Origin: Syntrophomonadaceae bacterium | GTDB lineage: Bacteria; Bacillota; Syntrophomonadia; Syntrophomonadales; DTU052 | DNA: 55,895 nt | NCBI GenBank assembly: GCA_012728655.1 | Contig: JAAYEQ010000029.1 | Coordinates: forward strand, 1-55,895 | Direction: 5' to 3' | Shown: piece by piece, positions 17,323 through 25,481 of the stretch | Numbering within the stretch: the stretch's first letter is position 1 | Layout: each line of letters begins with the position of its first letter | Position numbers and translations under genes: made by a program | The notes under the pieces: generated by a model | The model's input: the letters and a program-made list of their open reading frames with translations, nothing else | The model's database searches: none | Told to the model about the DNA's origin: nothing

Positions 17323-17880
17323 ATGGGAAGGGTCATCAGGATAATACTGCTAATAATTTTGCTGCTGGCATCGGGGGCTTTCGCCGCCATGTACTTCGAT
17401 GTGGTTGAGCCGCCCCAGTTTATAGAGAAAATTCCCGTATTGGGTAAGGTGCTGAGCGAAGACCAAAAGGAAGCAAAGGTTAAGAAGGATAAAGGTGCAG
17501 ATGAAAATCCTTATCTGGCTGAGATTGAAAGATTGAAATTGGAATTGGAGAATGCGGAAGCAGTCATTGCCGATCTGGAAGAAGAAAATTCGGAACTTAA
17601 GCGGCAGCTTAGTGCGACGGAGAAAGAGCGCGATGAACTTAAAGCGGTCGAGGAGGAGAACAATGCCAGAAACGAGCAACTGAAACAGCTCGCCGAATAC
17701 TACAGCAGCATGAGAACCAAAAAGGCGGCCGCGATTATGGCCGAATTGGATGATAATACCATAATAGGAATCCTGTCCAACATGAAGGATGAAACCGCAG
17801 CCGGCATAATGGGGGAACTTGAACCCCAGCGGGCTGCGAGTTTAACCCAAAAAATGCTGAACACGAAAGGAGGTGAATAG
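17323..17880 (+). CDS. YlxF/MotE-like flagellar operon protein with MgtE-N-type C-terminus
   Basis: The 185-residue protein has an N-terminal membrane anchor (IRIILLIILLLASGAFAAM, about residues 5-23) and a long coiled coil (about 63-125: ERLKLELENAEAVIADLEEE onward). The C-terminal helical repeat has KKAAAIMAELDDNTIIGILS and MKDETAAGIMGELEPQRAAS, like the MgtE intracellular N domain. B. subtilis has YlxF (FliJ-FliK interval) with the same layout, and MotE proteins that stabilise stators share it. By place and domains this is the YlxF counterpart; its exact role is not established from the sequence. It ends in a perfect SD (AAAGGAGGTG) for fliK. Confidence 0.85.
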   Translation: MGRVIRIILLIILLLASGAFAAMYFDVVEPPQFIEKIPVLGKVLSEDQKEAKVKKDKGADENPYLAEIERLKLELENAEAVIADLEEENSELKRQLSATEKERDELKAVEEENNARNEQLKQLAEYYSSMRTKKAAAIMAELDDNTIIGILSNMKDETAAGIMGELEPQRAASLTQKMLNTKGGE

Positions 17881-19179
17881 ATGCAGGCACAAGTGTTGCT
17901 TCCGTTGTTTGGCGGACCAGCGGGGAATCTGCAAGCAACCAAGTCCGGTGGTCATACTGCCGACGGCAAAACCGGTCTGGATTTTGCAGCAATACTGCAG
18001 TCGGTAACCCAAGTGTCTCAGCAATCCTCACCGGATATGGAAACTGTAAATTCTGCAGGAGCGAATCTCCCGACCGGGCTTGTACTGCCGCTGACTGAAA
18101 CTGACGGCCAGGCTGAAGATCCCGGACCGCTGTTGAACGTCGACGGTATAATGCCGGAAATGACAGATACCGTCTTAACCGGTTTGTTCGCGCTCCAACC
18201 GGCGACAGCCGAGCTTGCCCCCGGTGAGGTACAGACTCAGGGGATTTCCATTAACAGTGGGACTTCGAGTGGGACTGCCGAGCCCGACCCGGGGCTTATT
18301 GCCGGGATTAATGGAGCAGAGGTACCGGATAATGAAATGATATTGCCGGGACCGGGCGATAATGGCCAAAACTTTGGCGGAATGAAGCAGGAGACAAACC
18401 GGGAGACAACCAATGGCGCAGTTTGGAAACCCAACCGGTCAACTGAAACCGCCAACCCGCAAGGGCAGGACCAAATTTGGCGGGGAGAGGCCCCGAGCCG
18501 CGGCAACCCCATGGGCGACAAGGCCGGATTGCACACTCCGGGAAGCGGTGAACCGGTGCAACACCGGCAGTTGATTGCAGCCGAAATGGAAAAGCATCAC
18601 GGGGTTAAGATGTCGGTGCCGGACAGAAACGACGGTATTGCCACCGAAACCCCGCAAAGCGCAATCAATCTCACCCCCAATGAAACAGCCGTTTTTGAAA
18701 AAGCACCTCCAATTCAGGAGAAGGTGTCCACGCAGGACATTATTAATCAGGTGGTGAGAAAGATTGAAATCTCCACCGGCTCCAGAACGAATACAGTGAG
18801 CATTAAGCTGGAACCGGAGTTCCTCGGCCGACTGCAGATCAACCTGGAGGTCGTGGATGATGTACTGATAGCAAAGTTCAGCACTGACAACCTGCAAGTG
18901 AAACAGCTTCTGGAATCCGGGATCGGACAACTGCGGTCCCAACTGGAGGCCAGTGGAATCAGGCTGGAGAAGGCGGAGGTTAACATCGACTTGGGCCATC
19001 AATTCGGAGATTATCAAAATCCAAACGAATCCGGCTACCGGAATCGGCAGTATGTACCGTATGAGGCCACACCTTATTACGGCGATGTGCCGATTGGCGA
19101 TTCCGTCGCGCAGAATGGGGACGGAAGATTGCCGGAAGCCAGAAGATTGCATGAAGGAAGTGTGGATTACCTGATCTAG
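17881..19179 (+). CDS. fliK: Flagellar hook-length control protein FliK
   Basis: FliK is the exported ruler that stops hook growth and switches export specificity through FlhB. The 432-residue protein has a long low-complexity N-terminal part rich in Gly, Thr, Pro, Asn and Gln, as expected for the ruler. The compact C-terminal Flg_hook domain (about residues 280-375) reads VSIKLEPEFLGRLQINLEVV, then KFSTDNLQVKQLLESGIGQL and SQLEASGIRLEKAEVNI. A further Asn/Tyr-rich tail follows. ATG 17881 follows the SD AAAGGAGGTG directly after the previous stop. Confidence 0.93.
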   Translation: MQAQVLLPLFGGPAGNLQATKSGGHTADGKTGLDFAAILQSVTQVSQQSSPDMETVNSAGANLPTGLVLPLTETDGQAEDPGPLLNVDGIMPEMTDTVLTGLFALQPATAELAPGEVQTQGISINSGTSSGTAEPDPGLIAGINGAEVPDNEMILPGPGDNGQNFGGMKQETNRETTNGAVWKPNRSTETANPQGQDQIWRGEAPSRGNPMGDKAGLHTPGSGEPVQHRQLIAAEMEKHHGVKMSVPDRNDGIATETPQSAINLTPNETAVFEKAPPIQEKVSTQDIINQVVRKIEISTGSRTNTVSIKLEPEFLGRLQINLEVVDDVLIAKFSTDNLQVKQLLESGIGQLRSQLEASGIRLEKAEVNIDLGHQFGDYQNPNESGYRNRQYVPYEATPYYGDVPIGDSVAQNGDGRLPEARRLHEGSVDYLI

Positions 19180-19193
19180 GAGGTGAACAAGTA

Positions 19194-19760
19194 ATGGCAG
19201 TTGCGGCTGTTTCATCAGTTAACACGGGAACTGCAAACCAGAACAGTACCGGGAATTTAACAAAAACCCTGGGACAGGATGCATTTTTCAAACTGCTTAT
19301 AACCCAACTCCGCTACCAAAATCCTTTGGAGCCGATGCAGGACCAGGAATTTATAGCTCAGTTGGCAACTTTCAGCACCCTGGAACAGGTAACCAAACTC
19401 AACGCCCAGTTTGAGAAGATGAGCGCCAGTATGCAGGACAGCCTGTTCGCAATAACTTCAATTCAGCAGGCGACTGCGTGTCTTGGCAACGTGATTGAAT
19501 ATGTAAACGGCAAGGAGGTACTTTCCGGCCGGGTGGATTCCATCAGGATTGAAGGGGGAGTGCCCGTGCTCATTGTTGGCGGAGCCAAGGTGGACCTTTC
19601 CAGTGTGGTGGCCATTAAAAGCCCGGAACCGTTAATCATCGTAGAGAAGAATGCTGACGAATACGCAGCCGTCAACAGCGCGGAACCGGCAAACACCGGG
19701 GAGGAAAGTGCCGACGAATCTGCAGGCGAAGAACAGCGGGGTGTGGTCATTGACAGTTGA
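19194..19760 (+). CDS. flgD: Flagellar hook assembly scaffold FlgD
   Basis: FlgD caps the growing hook during assembly. The 188-residue protein starts at ATG 19194 behind AGGAGGTGAACAAGTA. The conserved N-terminal block FKLLITQLRYQNPLEPMQDQ with EFIAQLATFSTLEQVTKLNA is clear. The following small domain has ATACLGNVIEYVNGKEVLSG. The C-terminus is acidic (ANTGEESADESAGEEQRG) and has no FlgD immunoglobulin-like domain, as in the shorter Bacillota form. The next gene starts within its last codons. Confidence 0.92.
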   Translation: MAVAAVSSVNTGTANQNSTGNLTKTLGQDAFFKLLITQLRYQNPLEPMQDQEFIAQLATFSTLEQVTKLNAQFEKMSASMQDSLFAITSIQQATACLGNVIEYVNGKEVLSGRVDSIRIEGGVPVLIVGGAKVDLSSVVAIKSPEPLIIVEKNADEYAAVNSAEPANTGEESADESAGEEQRGVVIDS

Positions 19761-20130
19761 CAAACTGCTTTTGTCACAACAGGTGCAACCGGTATCCCCA
19801 ACGACCAAGGCTGTAAGCAAACCGGTTCAGAAGACGGGATCGTCTGAGTTTGACAAGATCCTGGCATCGCAGACGGAAGAGATCAAGTTCTCCGGTCATG
19901 CCCAGCAGCGCATGAAATCCAGAAACATCAGGTTTGGGCCTCAGGAGATGAGCCTCCTGCAGAGCGCGGTGAAAAAGGCCCGCGAAAAAGGGGCTCGGGA
20001 GAGCCTGATACTGATGGGCGATATGGCCTTGGTGGTCAGCATCAAGAACAATACCGTAATAACTGCGATGGATGGCCAGAGCATTAAAGAAAATGTCTTT
20101 ACCAATATCGACAGCGCAGTAGTGCTGTAA
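19750..20130 (+). CDS. Flagellar operon protein of the flg_new (TIGR02530) type
   Basis: The protein has about 126 residues when started at TTG 19750, which has GCGGGG about 9 bases upstream. It overlaps flgD by 11 bases. Its core reads FSGHAQQRMKSRNI, LLQSAVKKAREKGARESLIL and NTVITAMDG, which matches a small family found only in Bacillota flagellar operons between flgD and flgE. Its function is unknown to me; position suggests a role in hook assembly, perhaps as a chaperone or export regulator. An in-frame GTG at 19741 is the alternative start. Confidence 0.82.
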   Translation: MTVDKLLLSQQVQPVSPTTKAVSKPVQKTGSSEFDKILASQTEEIKFSGHAQQRMKSRNIRFGPQEMSLLQSAVKKAREKGARESLILMGDMALVVSIKNNTVITAMDGQSIKENVFTNIDSAVVL

Positions 20131-20157
20131 AGGCTGGACCTCACAGGAGGAAGCCTG

Positions 20158-20211
20158 ATGCGTGGATCGAATGAAACGCACCGCTTTGAAAAGGAGGTCA
20201 TTTCGTTATGA
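20158..20211 (+). CDS. 17-codon ORF overlapping the flgE start (possible leader peptide)
   Basis: ATG 20158 is preceded at 6-bp spacing by a perfect AGGAGG. The ORF encodes MRGSNETHRFEKEVISL and stops at TGA 20209-20211, overlapping the flgE ATG 20208 by four bases (ATGA). The flgE SD (AAAAGGAGGT) lies inside it. This is the layout of a translationally coupled leader peptide. Whether it is translated is unknown; the SD is as strong as any in the operon. Confidence 0.5.
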   Translation: MRGSNETHRFEKEVISL

Positions 20212-21494
20212 TGCGCTCTATGTATTCCGTTATTTCCGGACTGAGAAACCACCAGACCAAAATGGATGTTATCGGAAATAACATCGCGAATGTGAACACC
20301 TACGGTTTCAAGAAGGCCCGGGTGATCTTTAAAGACACCCTGTACCAGACCATGAGTACCGGTTCCGCACCGCAGAATGGCCGGGGGGGAACCAACCAGA
20401 TGGCGGTTGGACTGGGGATGATGCTGGGAAGCATCGATACCATATGCACGCCGGCACCCTCCCAGACCACCGGGAAGAATACCGACCTGTGCATCAACGG
20501 CAACGGCTATTTTGTGGTCCAGTTAGGTGATGAGATACTATACACCCGTTCCGGAGCCTTCGATTTTGACGTGCAAGGCCAGTTGTGTGCCGGCGGCAAC
20601 GGAGCCCTGGTAATGGGCTGGTTGGCCGACCCCGCCAATAACTGGGCTATCGATACCAATGCGGCACTTACAGCGATAAACATCGGCAGTCTGAGCGTAC
20701 TGGCACCCCGGGCCAGTACGATAATGGAGCTTGCCGGCAACCTGGACTCAGAGACCCCGATAAGTGATCCGGCTGCTCCGAATTATCCTCAGTATTCGGT
20801 TGTTACATCCAGGGAGGTCATCGATTCCCGCGGCAATACTCATACCGTGTACTTCCGGTTTTTTAAGACTGCAGAAGCGGCAGGTTCCACTACCTGGACG
20901 TATCAGATATCAAGCGATATGGTGTTTGATGATACCGACACCACAGGTACTCTCGAGTTTGACAGCACTGGAAGAGTAGTTGATGTAGACGAAACTGGGT
21001 CAACTGACCCGGTAACCTTCACCATTACTCTTAACAATGGTGCAGCTAATATCTCGCTTCAGATCGATCTCAGCGCCATTACTGAACACCGGGGGGAATC
21101 CGATGTCTCGGTTAGGCATGTTGACGGATACCCGGCGGGCGAGCTGACCAGTATCAGTATCGGTTCCGACGGAGTCATAACCGGTATCTTTTCCAATGAG
21201 CAAAGAGTAAACCTGGCCCAGATTGCTCTGGCAACCTTTCAAAACCCGGCCGGTCTGATCAATGTCGGGCAAAGCCTCTACCGGGAATCGAGCAATTCGG
21301 GTTATGCCAATGTGGGCATACCCGGATCGGGTGACGCGGGAGCGCTGATCCCGGGGAGCCTGGAGATGTCCAATGTTGATCTCTCCGAAGAGTTTGTGGA
21401 AATGATCACCACCCAGCGCGGGTTTCAGGCCAATTCCCGGGTAATAACTGCTTCTGATGAGATGCTGCAGGAATTGGTTAACTTGAAGAGATAG
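20208..21494 (+). CDS. flgE: Flagellar hook protein FlgE
   Basis: FlgE polymerises into the hook, the joint between rod and filament. The 428-residue protein starts with MMRSMYSVISGLRNHQTKMD and the rod/hook signature GNNIANVNTYGFKKARV. The middle part (about 100-340) is variable, Thr/Asp-rich and includes VDSRGNTHTVY-like hook D2 sequence (IDSRGNTHTVYFRFFKTAE). The C-terminus has EMSNVDLSEEFVEMITTQRG and FQANSRVITASDEMLQELVN. Length is like enterobacterial FlgE (about 400) and clearly longer than B. subtilis FlgE (about 264). ATG 20208 has AAAAGGAGGT upstream. Confidence 0.93.
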   Translation: MMRSMYSVISGLRNHQTKMDVIGNNIANVNTYGFKKARVIFKDTLYQTMSTGSAPQNGRGGTNQMAVGLGMMLGSIDTICTPAPSQTTGKNTDLCINGNGYFVVQLGDEILYTRSGAFDFDVQGQLCAGGNGALVMGWLADPANNWAIDTNAALTAINIGSLSVLAPRASTIMELAGNLDSETPISDPAAPNYPQYSVVTSREVIDSRGNTHTVYFRFFKTAEAAGSTTWTYQISSDMVFDDTDTTGTLEFDSTGRVVDVDETGSTDPVTFTITLNNGAANISLQIDLSAITEHRGESDVSVRHVDGYPAGELTSISIGSDGVITGIFSNEQRVNLAQIALATFQNPAGLINVGQSLYRESSNSGYANVGIPGSGDAGALIPGSLEMSNVDLSEEFVEMITTQRGFQANSRVITASDEMLQELVNLKR

Positions 21495-21552
21495 AACTTT
21501 AACCAGGGGGTGGTGGCGGGAGGGAACCATTATTAAATGATGGGGTACGGAT

Positions 21553-21747
21553 ATGATTGAACTTACCAGATTGGGTGGACAGAAGATTGTAATAAATCTT
21601 GAGCTGATTGAGAGTCTGGAGGAGACTCCGGATACCGTCGTCACGCTTACCACAGGGAAGAAATATGTTGTGCGCGAGAAACCTTCACAAATCATTGCAG
21701 AGGTCATAAAGTTCAGGAAAAAGACCTATCCGGGTGTGAAAAGTTAG
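21553..21747 (+). CDS. swrD: SwrD/FlbD-family flagellar protein
   Basis: This 64-residue protein reads MIELTRLGGQKIVINLELIE, then PDTVVTLTTGKKYVVREKPS, the FlbD/YlzI pattern. In B. subtilis the homologue SwrD lies between flgE and fliL and increases flagellar torque. The same position is seen here. ATG 21553 has a weak SD (GATGGGGTACGG). Function is inferred from family and place only. Confidence 0.88.
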   Translation: MIELTRLGGQKIVINLELIESLEETPDTVVTLTTGKKYVVREKPSQIIAEVIKFRKKTYPGVKS

Positions 21748-21759
21748 GAGGGGTGTTAG

Positions 21760-22227
21760 GTGTCTGAAGAAACCAATGGAAAAACAGTAAAAACGTCAGG
21801 AATTGGCGTCGGACTGATAGTCTTTGGTATCGTATTGTTTATGCTGACAACCGCTGGATGCTATTTTGTGATCAAGAGCGCCCTAGCACCTCTTGTGCCC
21901 CAGGAGATGCAAAATCAATCCAAAGCAAATGGTTTTCTGGTTCAACTGGGCGAATTTACAGTTAACATCTCAGATGTCAGCATGTCGCGTTTTCTGAAGA
22001 CTGAGATAGTTATCGAGGTAACAGATTCCAAGATCAAGAAGTCGATGGAGGAAGAGCAACTGCCGGTGGTGCGCGACCTGATTATCAGCATACTCTCCTC
22101 CAAAACGGTGGCCGATCTTGACAGTCCGCATCGCGCCCGGTTGAAAGAGGAGATAAAGAATCAGCTTAACAAACGATACAAAAATGCCGTAAGCAATGTG
22201 TATTTCAATTCCTTCATTATGCAATGA
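21760..22227 (+). CDS. fliL: Flagellar basal-body associated protein FliL
   Basis: FliL rings the stator and supports torque. The 155-residue protein starts at GTG 21760 with TAGGAGGGGTGTTAG upstream. It has one membrane segment (about residues 14-36, GVGLIVFGIVLFMLTTAGCY). The outer domain has FTVNISDVSMSRFLKTEIVI and ends VRDLIISILSSKTVADLDSP, LKEEIKNQLNKRY and VYFNSFIMQ, the classic FliL C-terminus. Length is typical. Confidence 0.94.
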   Translation: MSEETNGKTVKTSGIGVGLIVFGIVLFMLTTAGCYFVIKSALAPLVPQEMQNQSKANGFLVQLGEFTVNISDVSMSRFLKTEIVIEVTDSKIKKSMEEEQLPVVRDLIISILSSKTVADLDSPHRARLKEEIKNQLNKRYKNAVSNVYFNSFIMQ

Positions 22228-22267
22228 GGACGCTGTGAATGTTTAACCATCCGGCTTGGGTAGTGCG

Positions 22268-22282
22268 AAAAAAGGGGGGGGG
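22268..22282 (+). promoter_or_regulatory. A6-G9 homopolymer at the fliM ribosome-binding site
   Basis: AAAAAAGGGGGGGGG provides the fliM SD, 6 bases before GTG 22289. Slippage in the nine-G run would change SD spacing and so could vary FliM output. Confidence 0.5.
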
Positions 22283-22288
22283 AACACC

Positions 22289-23284
22289 GTGAGCGAAGTT
22301 CTGACTCAAGAGGAGATAGATGCATTATTAAGCGCCATCACCCGTGGGGAAGTAGATGCGGAAGAGCTTAAGCAGGAACAATCAAAGAAGAAAGTAAGGG
22401 TCTATGACTTTCGCCGTCCCAATAAGTTCTCCAAGGAGCAGATCCATACCCTGCAGGTGATATTTGAAAACTACTCCCGTTCATTGGGAACGTATTTTTC
22501 GGCCCAGCTTCACACCCCGGTAACGGTGGATGTCCTCTCGGTAGAACAGATTACATATGACGAGTTTGTTCGGTCGGTAAACAATCCAACCATCCTGGCC
22601 ATATTTTCTCTGCCGCCTCTGGATGGCAATGCCATTCTGGAGATTAACCTCGATCTGGGTTTTGCCATCCTTGACCGTATGTTTGGCGGTCCCGGAGTGT
22701 CTATCGGTAAGGTACGAAGCCTGACCGAGATAGAAGAAACGGTGATGGACAGGATCTGCAATAACATGCTGTATTACCTGGAGGAACCCTGGGCTACCAT
22801 TGCACCGCTTAAGCCGCGATTGGAACGCATTGATTCCAACCCTCAGTTTACCCAGATCGTGTCTCCGGGAGAGATGGTGGTAATTGTATCGCTGGAGACG
22901 TATATGGGTGAGGTAATGGGAGTAATCAATATTTGTATTCCGTTTATAGTGCTGGAGCCCATTATCAACAAGCTGAATGTCAACTATTATTACTCCTCGG
23001 CGGTAAGACAGAAAGACCCGGGAGATACCAAAGCTATCCGCAAACGGCTTCAGGAAGCCGTAGTTCCGGTTCGGGTTTTGTTGGGGAGTACAGTGACAAC
23101 TATTGCGGACCTGATCGAACTGAATGTAGGAGATGTCGTGCCCTTGGATAGGAAAGTGGATGAGGAGCTTGAAGTCATAATCGGCAGCAAAACCAAGTTT
23201 TATGCCAAACCTGGAACATTCGGCAACCGTATGGCAGTGCAGATCACCAGGGTAGTTCAGGAAGGAGTTGACGAGGATGAATAA
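22289..23284 (+). CDS. fliM: Flagellar motor switch protein FliM
   Basis: FliM is the C-ring protein that binds CheY-P and sets rotation direction. The 331-residue protein starts at GTG 22289, so that the conserved CheY-P binding peptide VLTQEEIDALLSAI lies at its N-terminus. The middle CheC-like domain includes YDFRRPNKFSKEQIHTLQVI and FENYSRSLGTYFSAQLHTPV. The C-terminal SpoA/FliN-like domain includes LGSTVTTIADLIELNVGDVV and KFYAKPGTFGNRMAVQI. The fliY start overlaps its last codons. Confidence 0.96.
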   Translation: MSEVLTQEEIDALLSAITRGEVDAEELKQEQSKKKVRVYDFRRPNKFSKEQIHTLQVIFENYSRSLGTYFSAQLHTPVTVDVLSVEQITYDEFVRSVNNPTILAIFSLPPLDGNAILEINLDLGFAILDRMFGGPGVSIGKVRSLTEIEETVMDRICNNMLYYLEEPWATIAPLKPRLERIDSNPQFTQIVSPGEMVVIVSLETYMGEVMGVINICIPFIVLEPIINKLNVNYYYSSAVRQKDPGDTKAIRKRLQEAVVPVRVLLGSTVTTIADLIELNVGDVVPLDRKVDEELEVIIGSKTKFYAKPGTFGNRMAVQITRVVQEGVDEDE

Positions 23285-24455
23285 CGGTATATTGTCCCAG
23301 GAAGAAATTGATGCTCTTTTACGGGGACAGGGCCAAGCAGAACCTGCCGATCCGGGTTCCGAACTGACTGAAATCGAAGAAGATACGCTGGGCGAAGTCG
23401 GGAATATCTGCATGGGAACTTCCGCGACCACCCTGTCAACTCTGCTGGGCAAGAAAGTTAGTATAACTACCCCCCGCATACGATATACCTCCCGTGACAA
23501 ACTGAGGAGCGACTATCCCATGCCGTTTCTGGTAGTCGAGGTTAAATATCGAGAGGGGTTACAAGGTACCAACGTACTGGTGATCAAGAATGATGACGCC
23601 AGCATAATTGCCGATCTCATGATGGGAGGCAGTGGGCAGGTTGGAGAGTTAAACGAGTTGGGTTTAAGCGCGGTAAGCGAGGCCATGAATCAGATGATGG
23701 GGTCGGCCACCACCAGTATGTCGTCCATGTTTGATCAGAGGATTGATATCTATCCTCCGAAAGTGGCGATAGTCGATTTAGGAAGTGATGAGGCTAAGAT
23801 TGTATTTGACAGCGATTATGAAAACCTGGTTCAAATATCATTCAAAATGGAGATAGAAGGTTTATTGGACAGCGAAATCATGCAGCTCATCCCTGTGCCA
23901 TGTGCCAGGGAAATGGTAAAAACGCTAATGAAAAATATGGATGCTCCGCAAACCCCGGTTTTTGAATACACAACAGCCGAACCCGTCGGGGTTACCGAAG
24001 TCATCAACAATGGCGGTGAGAACAAAATGAAAACAACTGAGAGTATGGGAAGCAGGGCATACGATGCTGCCGGGCCTTCCGAGTTCGAACAGTCCCCGCT
24101 GCTAAAGGAGAAACCCAATGGAGTAAAGAAGGGGCAGGTTCCAGTTCGTCCCGTTCAATTTGCCGGCCTGGATGAAACCGAACATCACCAGGAGGTGAGG
24201 AATATCGATATTATTCTTGATGTTCCCCTCGACATCAGTGTTGAATTGGGGAAAACCAAAAAGAGTATCAAAGAAATACTGGAATTGGGTCCTGGCTCTA
24301 TCGTCCAGTTGGACAGGCTGGCCGGTGAACCCGTCGATCTGCTGGTTAACGGCAAGCTGGTCGCCAAGGGCGAAGTGGTAGTAATTGATGAGAGTTACGG
24401 TATTCGGATAACAGCAATCATCAGTCCGATGGATCGAATGACAAAACTTCAGTAG
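23277..24455 (+). CDS. fliY: FliY: motor switch phosphatase, CheC-like plus FliN domain
   Basis: FliY dephosphorylates CheY-P at the motor and supplies the FliN ring unit. The 392-residue protein starts at ATG 23277 (SD GGAAGGAG), overlapping the fliM stop. It has an N-terminal CheY-P-binding peptide (ILSQEEIDALLRG). A CheC-like domain follows (about 30-215) with two phosphatase motifs, EDTLGEVGNICMGTSATTLS and LSAVSEAMNQMMGSATTSMS. After an acidic/polar linker comes a FliN/SpoA domain (about 300-392): IDIILDVPLDISVELGKTKK and GSIVQLDRLAGEPVDLLVNG. This is the B. subtilis/Clostridia type rather than the short enterobacterial FliN. Confidence 0.95.
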   Translation: MNNGILSQEEIDALLRGQGQAEPADPGSELTEIEEDTLGEVGNICMGTSATTLSTLLGKKVSITTPRIRYTSRDKLRSDYPMPFLVVEVKYREGLQGTNVLVIKNDDASIIADLMMGGSGQVGELNELGLSAVSEAMNQMMGSATTSMSSMFDQRIDIYPPKVAIVDLGSDEAKIVFDSDYENLVQISFKMEIEGLLDSEIMQLIPVPCAREMVKTLMKNMDAPQTPVFEYTTAEPVGVTEVINNGGENKMKTTESMGSRAYDAAGPSEFEQSPLLKEKPNGVKKGQVPVRPVQFAGLDETEHHQEVRNIDIILDVPLDISVELGKTKKSIKEILELGPGSIVQLDRLAGEPVDLLVNGKLVAKGEVVVIDESYGIRITAIISPMDRMTKLQ

Positions 24456-24473
24456 TAGGTGGGGAGGCGTGAA

Positions 24474-24836
24474 ATGAGCAAGAGAATACTCGTTGTTGAT
24501 GATGCAGCATTTATGAGAATGATGATCAAAGACATATTGACGAAAAATGGGTATATTGTTGTGGGTGAAGCCGACAACGGCCTGAATGCTATTGATAAAT
24601 ATGAAGAATTGCAGCCTGATCTGGTTACCATGGACATTACCATGCCGGAGATGGATGGGATAACTGCCGTTAAAGAGATAAGAAAGAGGAACCCCAACGC
24701 GAGAATCATAATGTGCAGCGCAATGGGACAACAGGCCATGGTCATCGACGCAATACAAGCCGGTGCGCGGGACTTTGTGGTCAAGCCATTTCAACCGGAT
24801 CGGGTGCTTGAAGCTGTTGCCAAGGCTGTAAGCTAA
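24474..24836 (+). CDS. cheY: Chemotaxis response regulator CheY
   Basis: CheY carries the signal from CheA to the motor. The 120-residue single receiver domain starts at ATG 24474 behind GGGGAGGCG. Acid pair DD (residues 8-9) is in RILVVDDAAFMR, the phospho-acceptor is D54 in LVTMDITMPEMDG, the conserved Ser is in IIMCSAMGQ, and Lys is in DFVVKPFQPDRV. It lies between fliY and fliO as in B. subtilis. The fliO ATG shares its last base. Confidence 0.96.
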   Translation: MSKRILVVDDAAFMRMMIKDILTKNGYIVVGEADNGLNAIDKYEELQPDLVTMDITMPEMDGITAVKEIRKRNPNARIIMCSAMGQQAMVIDAIQAGARDFVVKPFQPDRVLEAVAKAVS

Positions 24837-25477
24837 TGAAACCAAAGACCCTAAGGATAGTAAAAATCTTAGCCGGTATTGTTCTGATTGCTTTGTGTTT
24901 GTTGTCACTGGACAGCGGGGCTCAAGCAATTCCTTTGGATTCAGAGCAACAGGAAGTGCAGTTGAACTACCAGGGACAACAGAAACTTGAGACTCCCAGT
25001 GTTTTTTGGATGGTAGTGCAGACAATACTGGCACTGTGTTTTGTCCTGATACTTGCCTGGGGGATCTTCCGCTTATTTGGTCGCAATCTGCGCAGCCGCA
25101 TGCAGGGCAGGTATATGAGGGTGCTTGATGAGATTGGTTTGGGACCAAACCGCGGAATTGTGGTAATTGAGATCGGCGGGAAGGCTTTTATCATCGGAAT
25201 AACCGATCACCAAATTTCAATGCTGGGAGAACTGACCGATGCCAGGGTTATTGAAGATATGATAATGACCTCCATGGAGGACACCCATGTATCTTCGGTA
25301 ACTCCGGCCAACGCATGGAAATACATTAAGGAAAAACTGGGGGTGATGCCTGTGGAAAAACAGGCTCCCAGGTTCGATACCATGGTTGACTGGAAAATAC
25401 AAGCTCTGGAACGAATGTCCCACCGTTTAAGAAACTTGGATAAGGGCAGCCTCCGAGATGATGAGGATAACAGGTGA
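24836..25477 (+). CDS. fliO: Flagellar biosynthetic protein FliO (FliZ-type)
   Basis: FliO helps FliP assemble into the export gate. The 213-residue protein has an N-terminal signal-like hydrophobic segment (IVKILAGIVLIALCLLSLDS) ending near AQA. A second membrane segment lies around residues 58-80 (WMVVQTILALCFVLILAWGI). The cytoplasmic FliO domain has MRVLDEIGLGPNRGIVVIEI and GKAFIIGITDHQISMLGEL. The start overlaps the cheY stop. This long form with a signal peptide is the Bacillota (FliZ/FliO) type. Confidence 0.92.
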   Translation: MKPKTLRIVKILAGIVLIALCLLSLDSGAQAIPLDSEQQEVQLNYQGQQKLETPSVFWMVVQTILALCFVLILAWGIFRLFGRNLRSRMQGRYMRVLDEIGLGPNRGIVVIEIGGKAFIIGITDHQISMLGELTDARVIEDMIMTSMEDTHVSSVTPANAWKYIKEKLGVMPVEKQAPRFDTMVDWKIQALERMSHRLRNLDKGSLRDDEDNR

Positions 25478-25481
25478 AAAA

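Noticed and set aside
22481-23500. Minus-strand open frame of 339 codons over fliM/fliY
   Set aside because: Antisense shadow of two clear motor-switch genes; composition (His, Arg, Tyr rich) is typical of shadows.
24102-25148. Minus-strand open frame of 348 codons over fliY/cheY/fliO
   Set aside because: Spans three well-supported genes on the other strand and has no recognisable domain.
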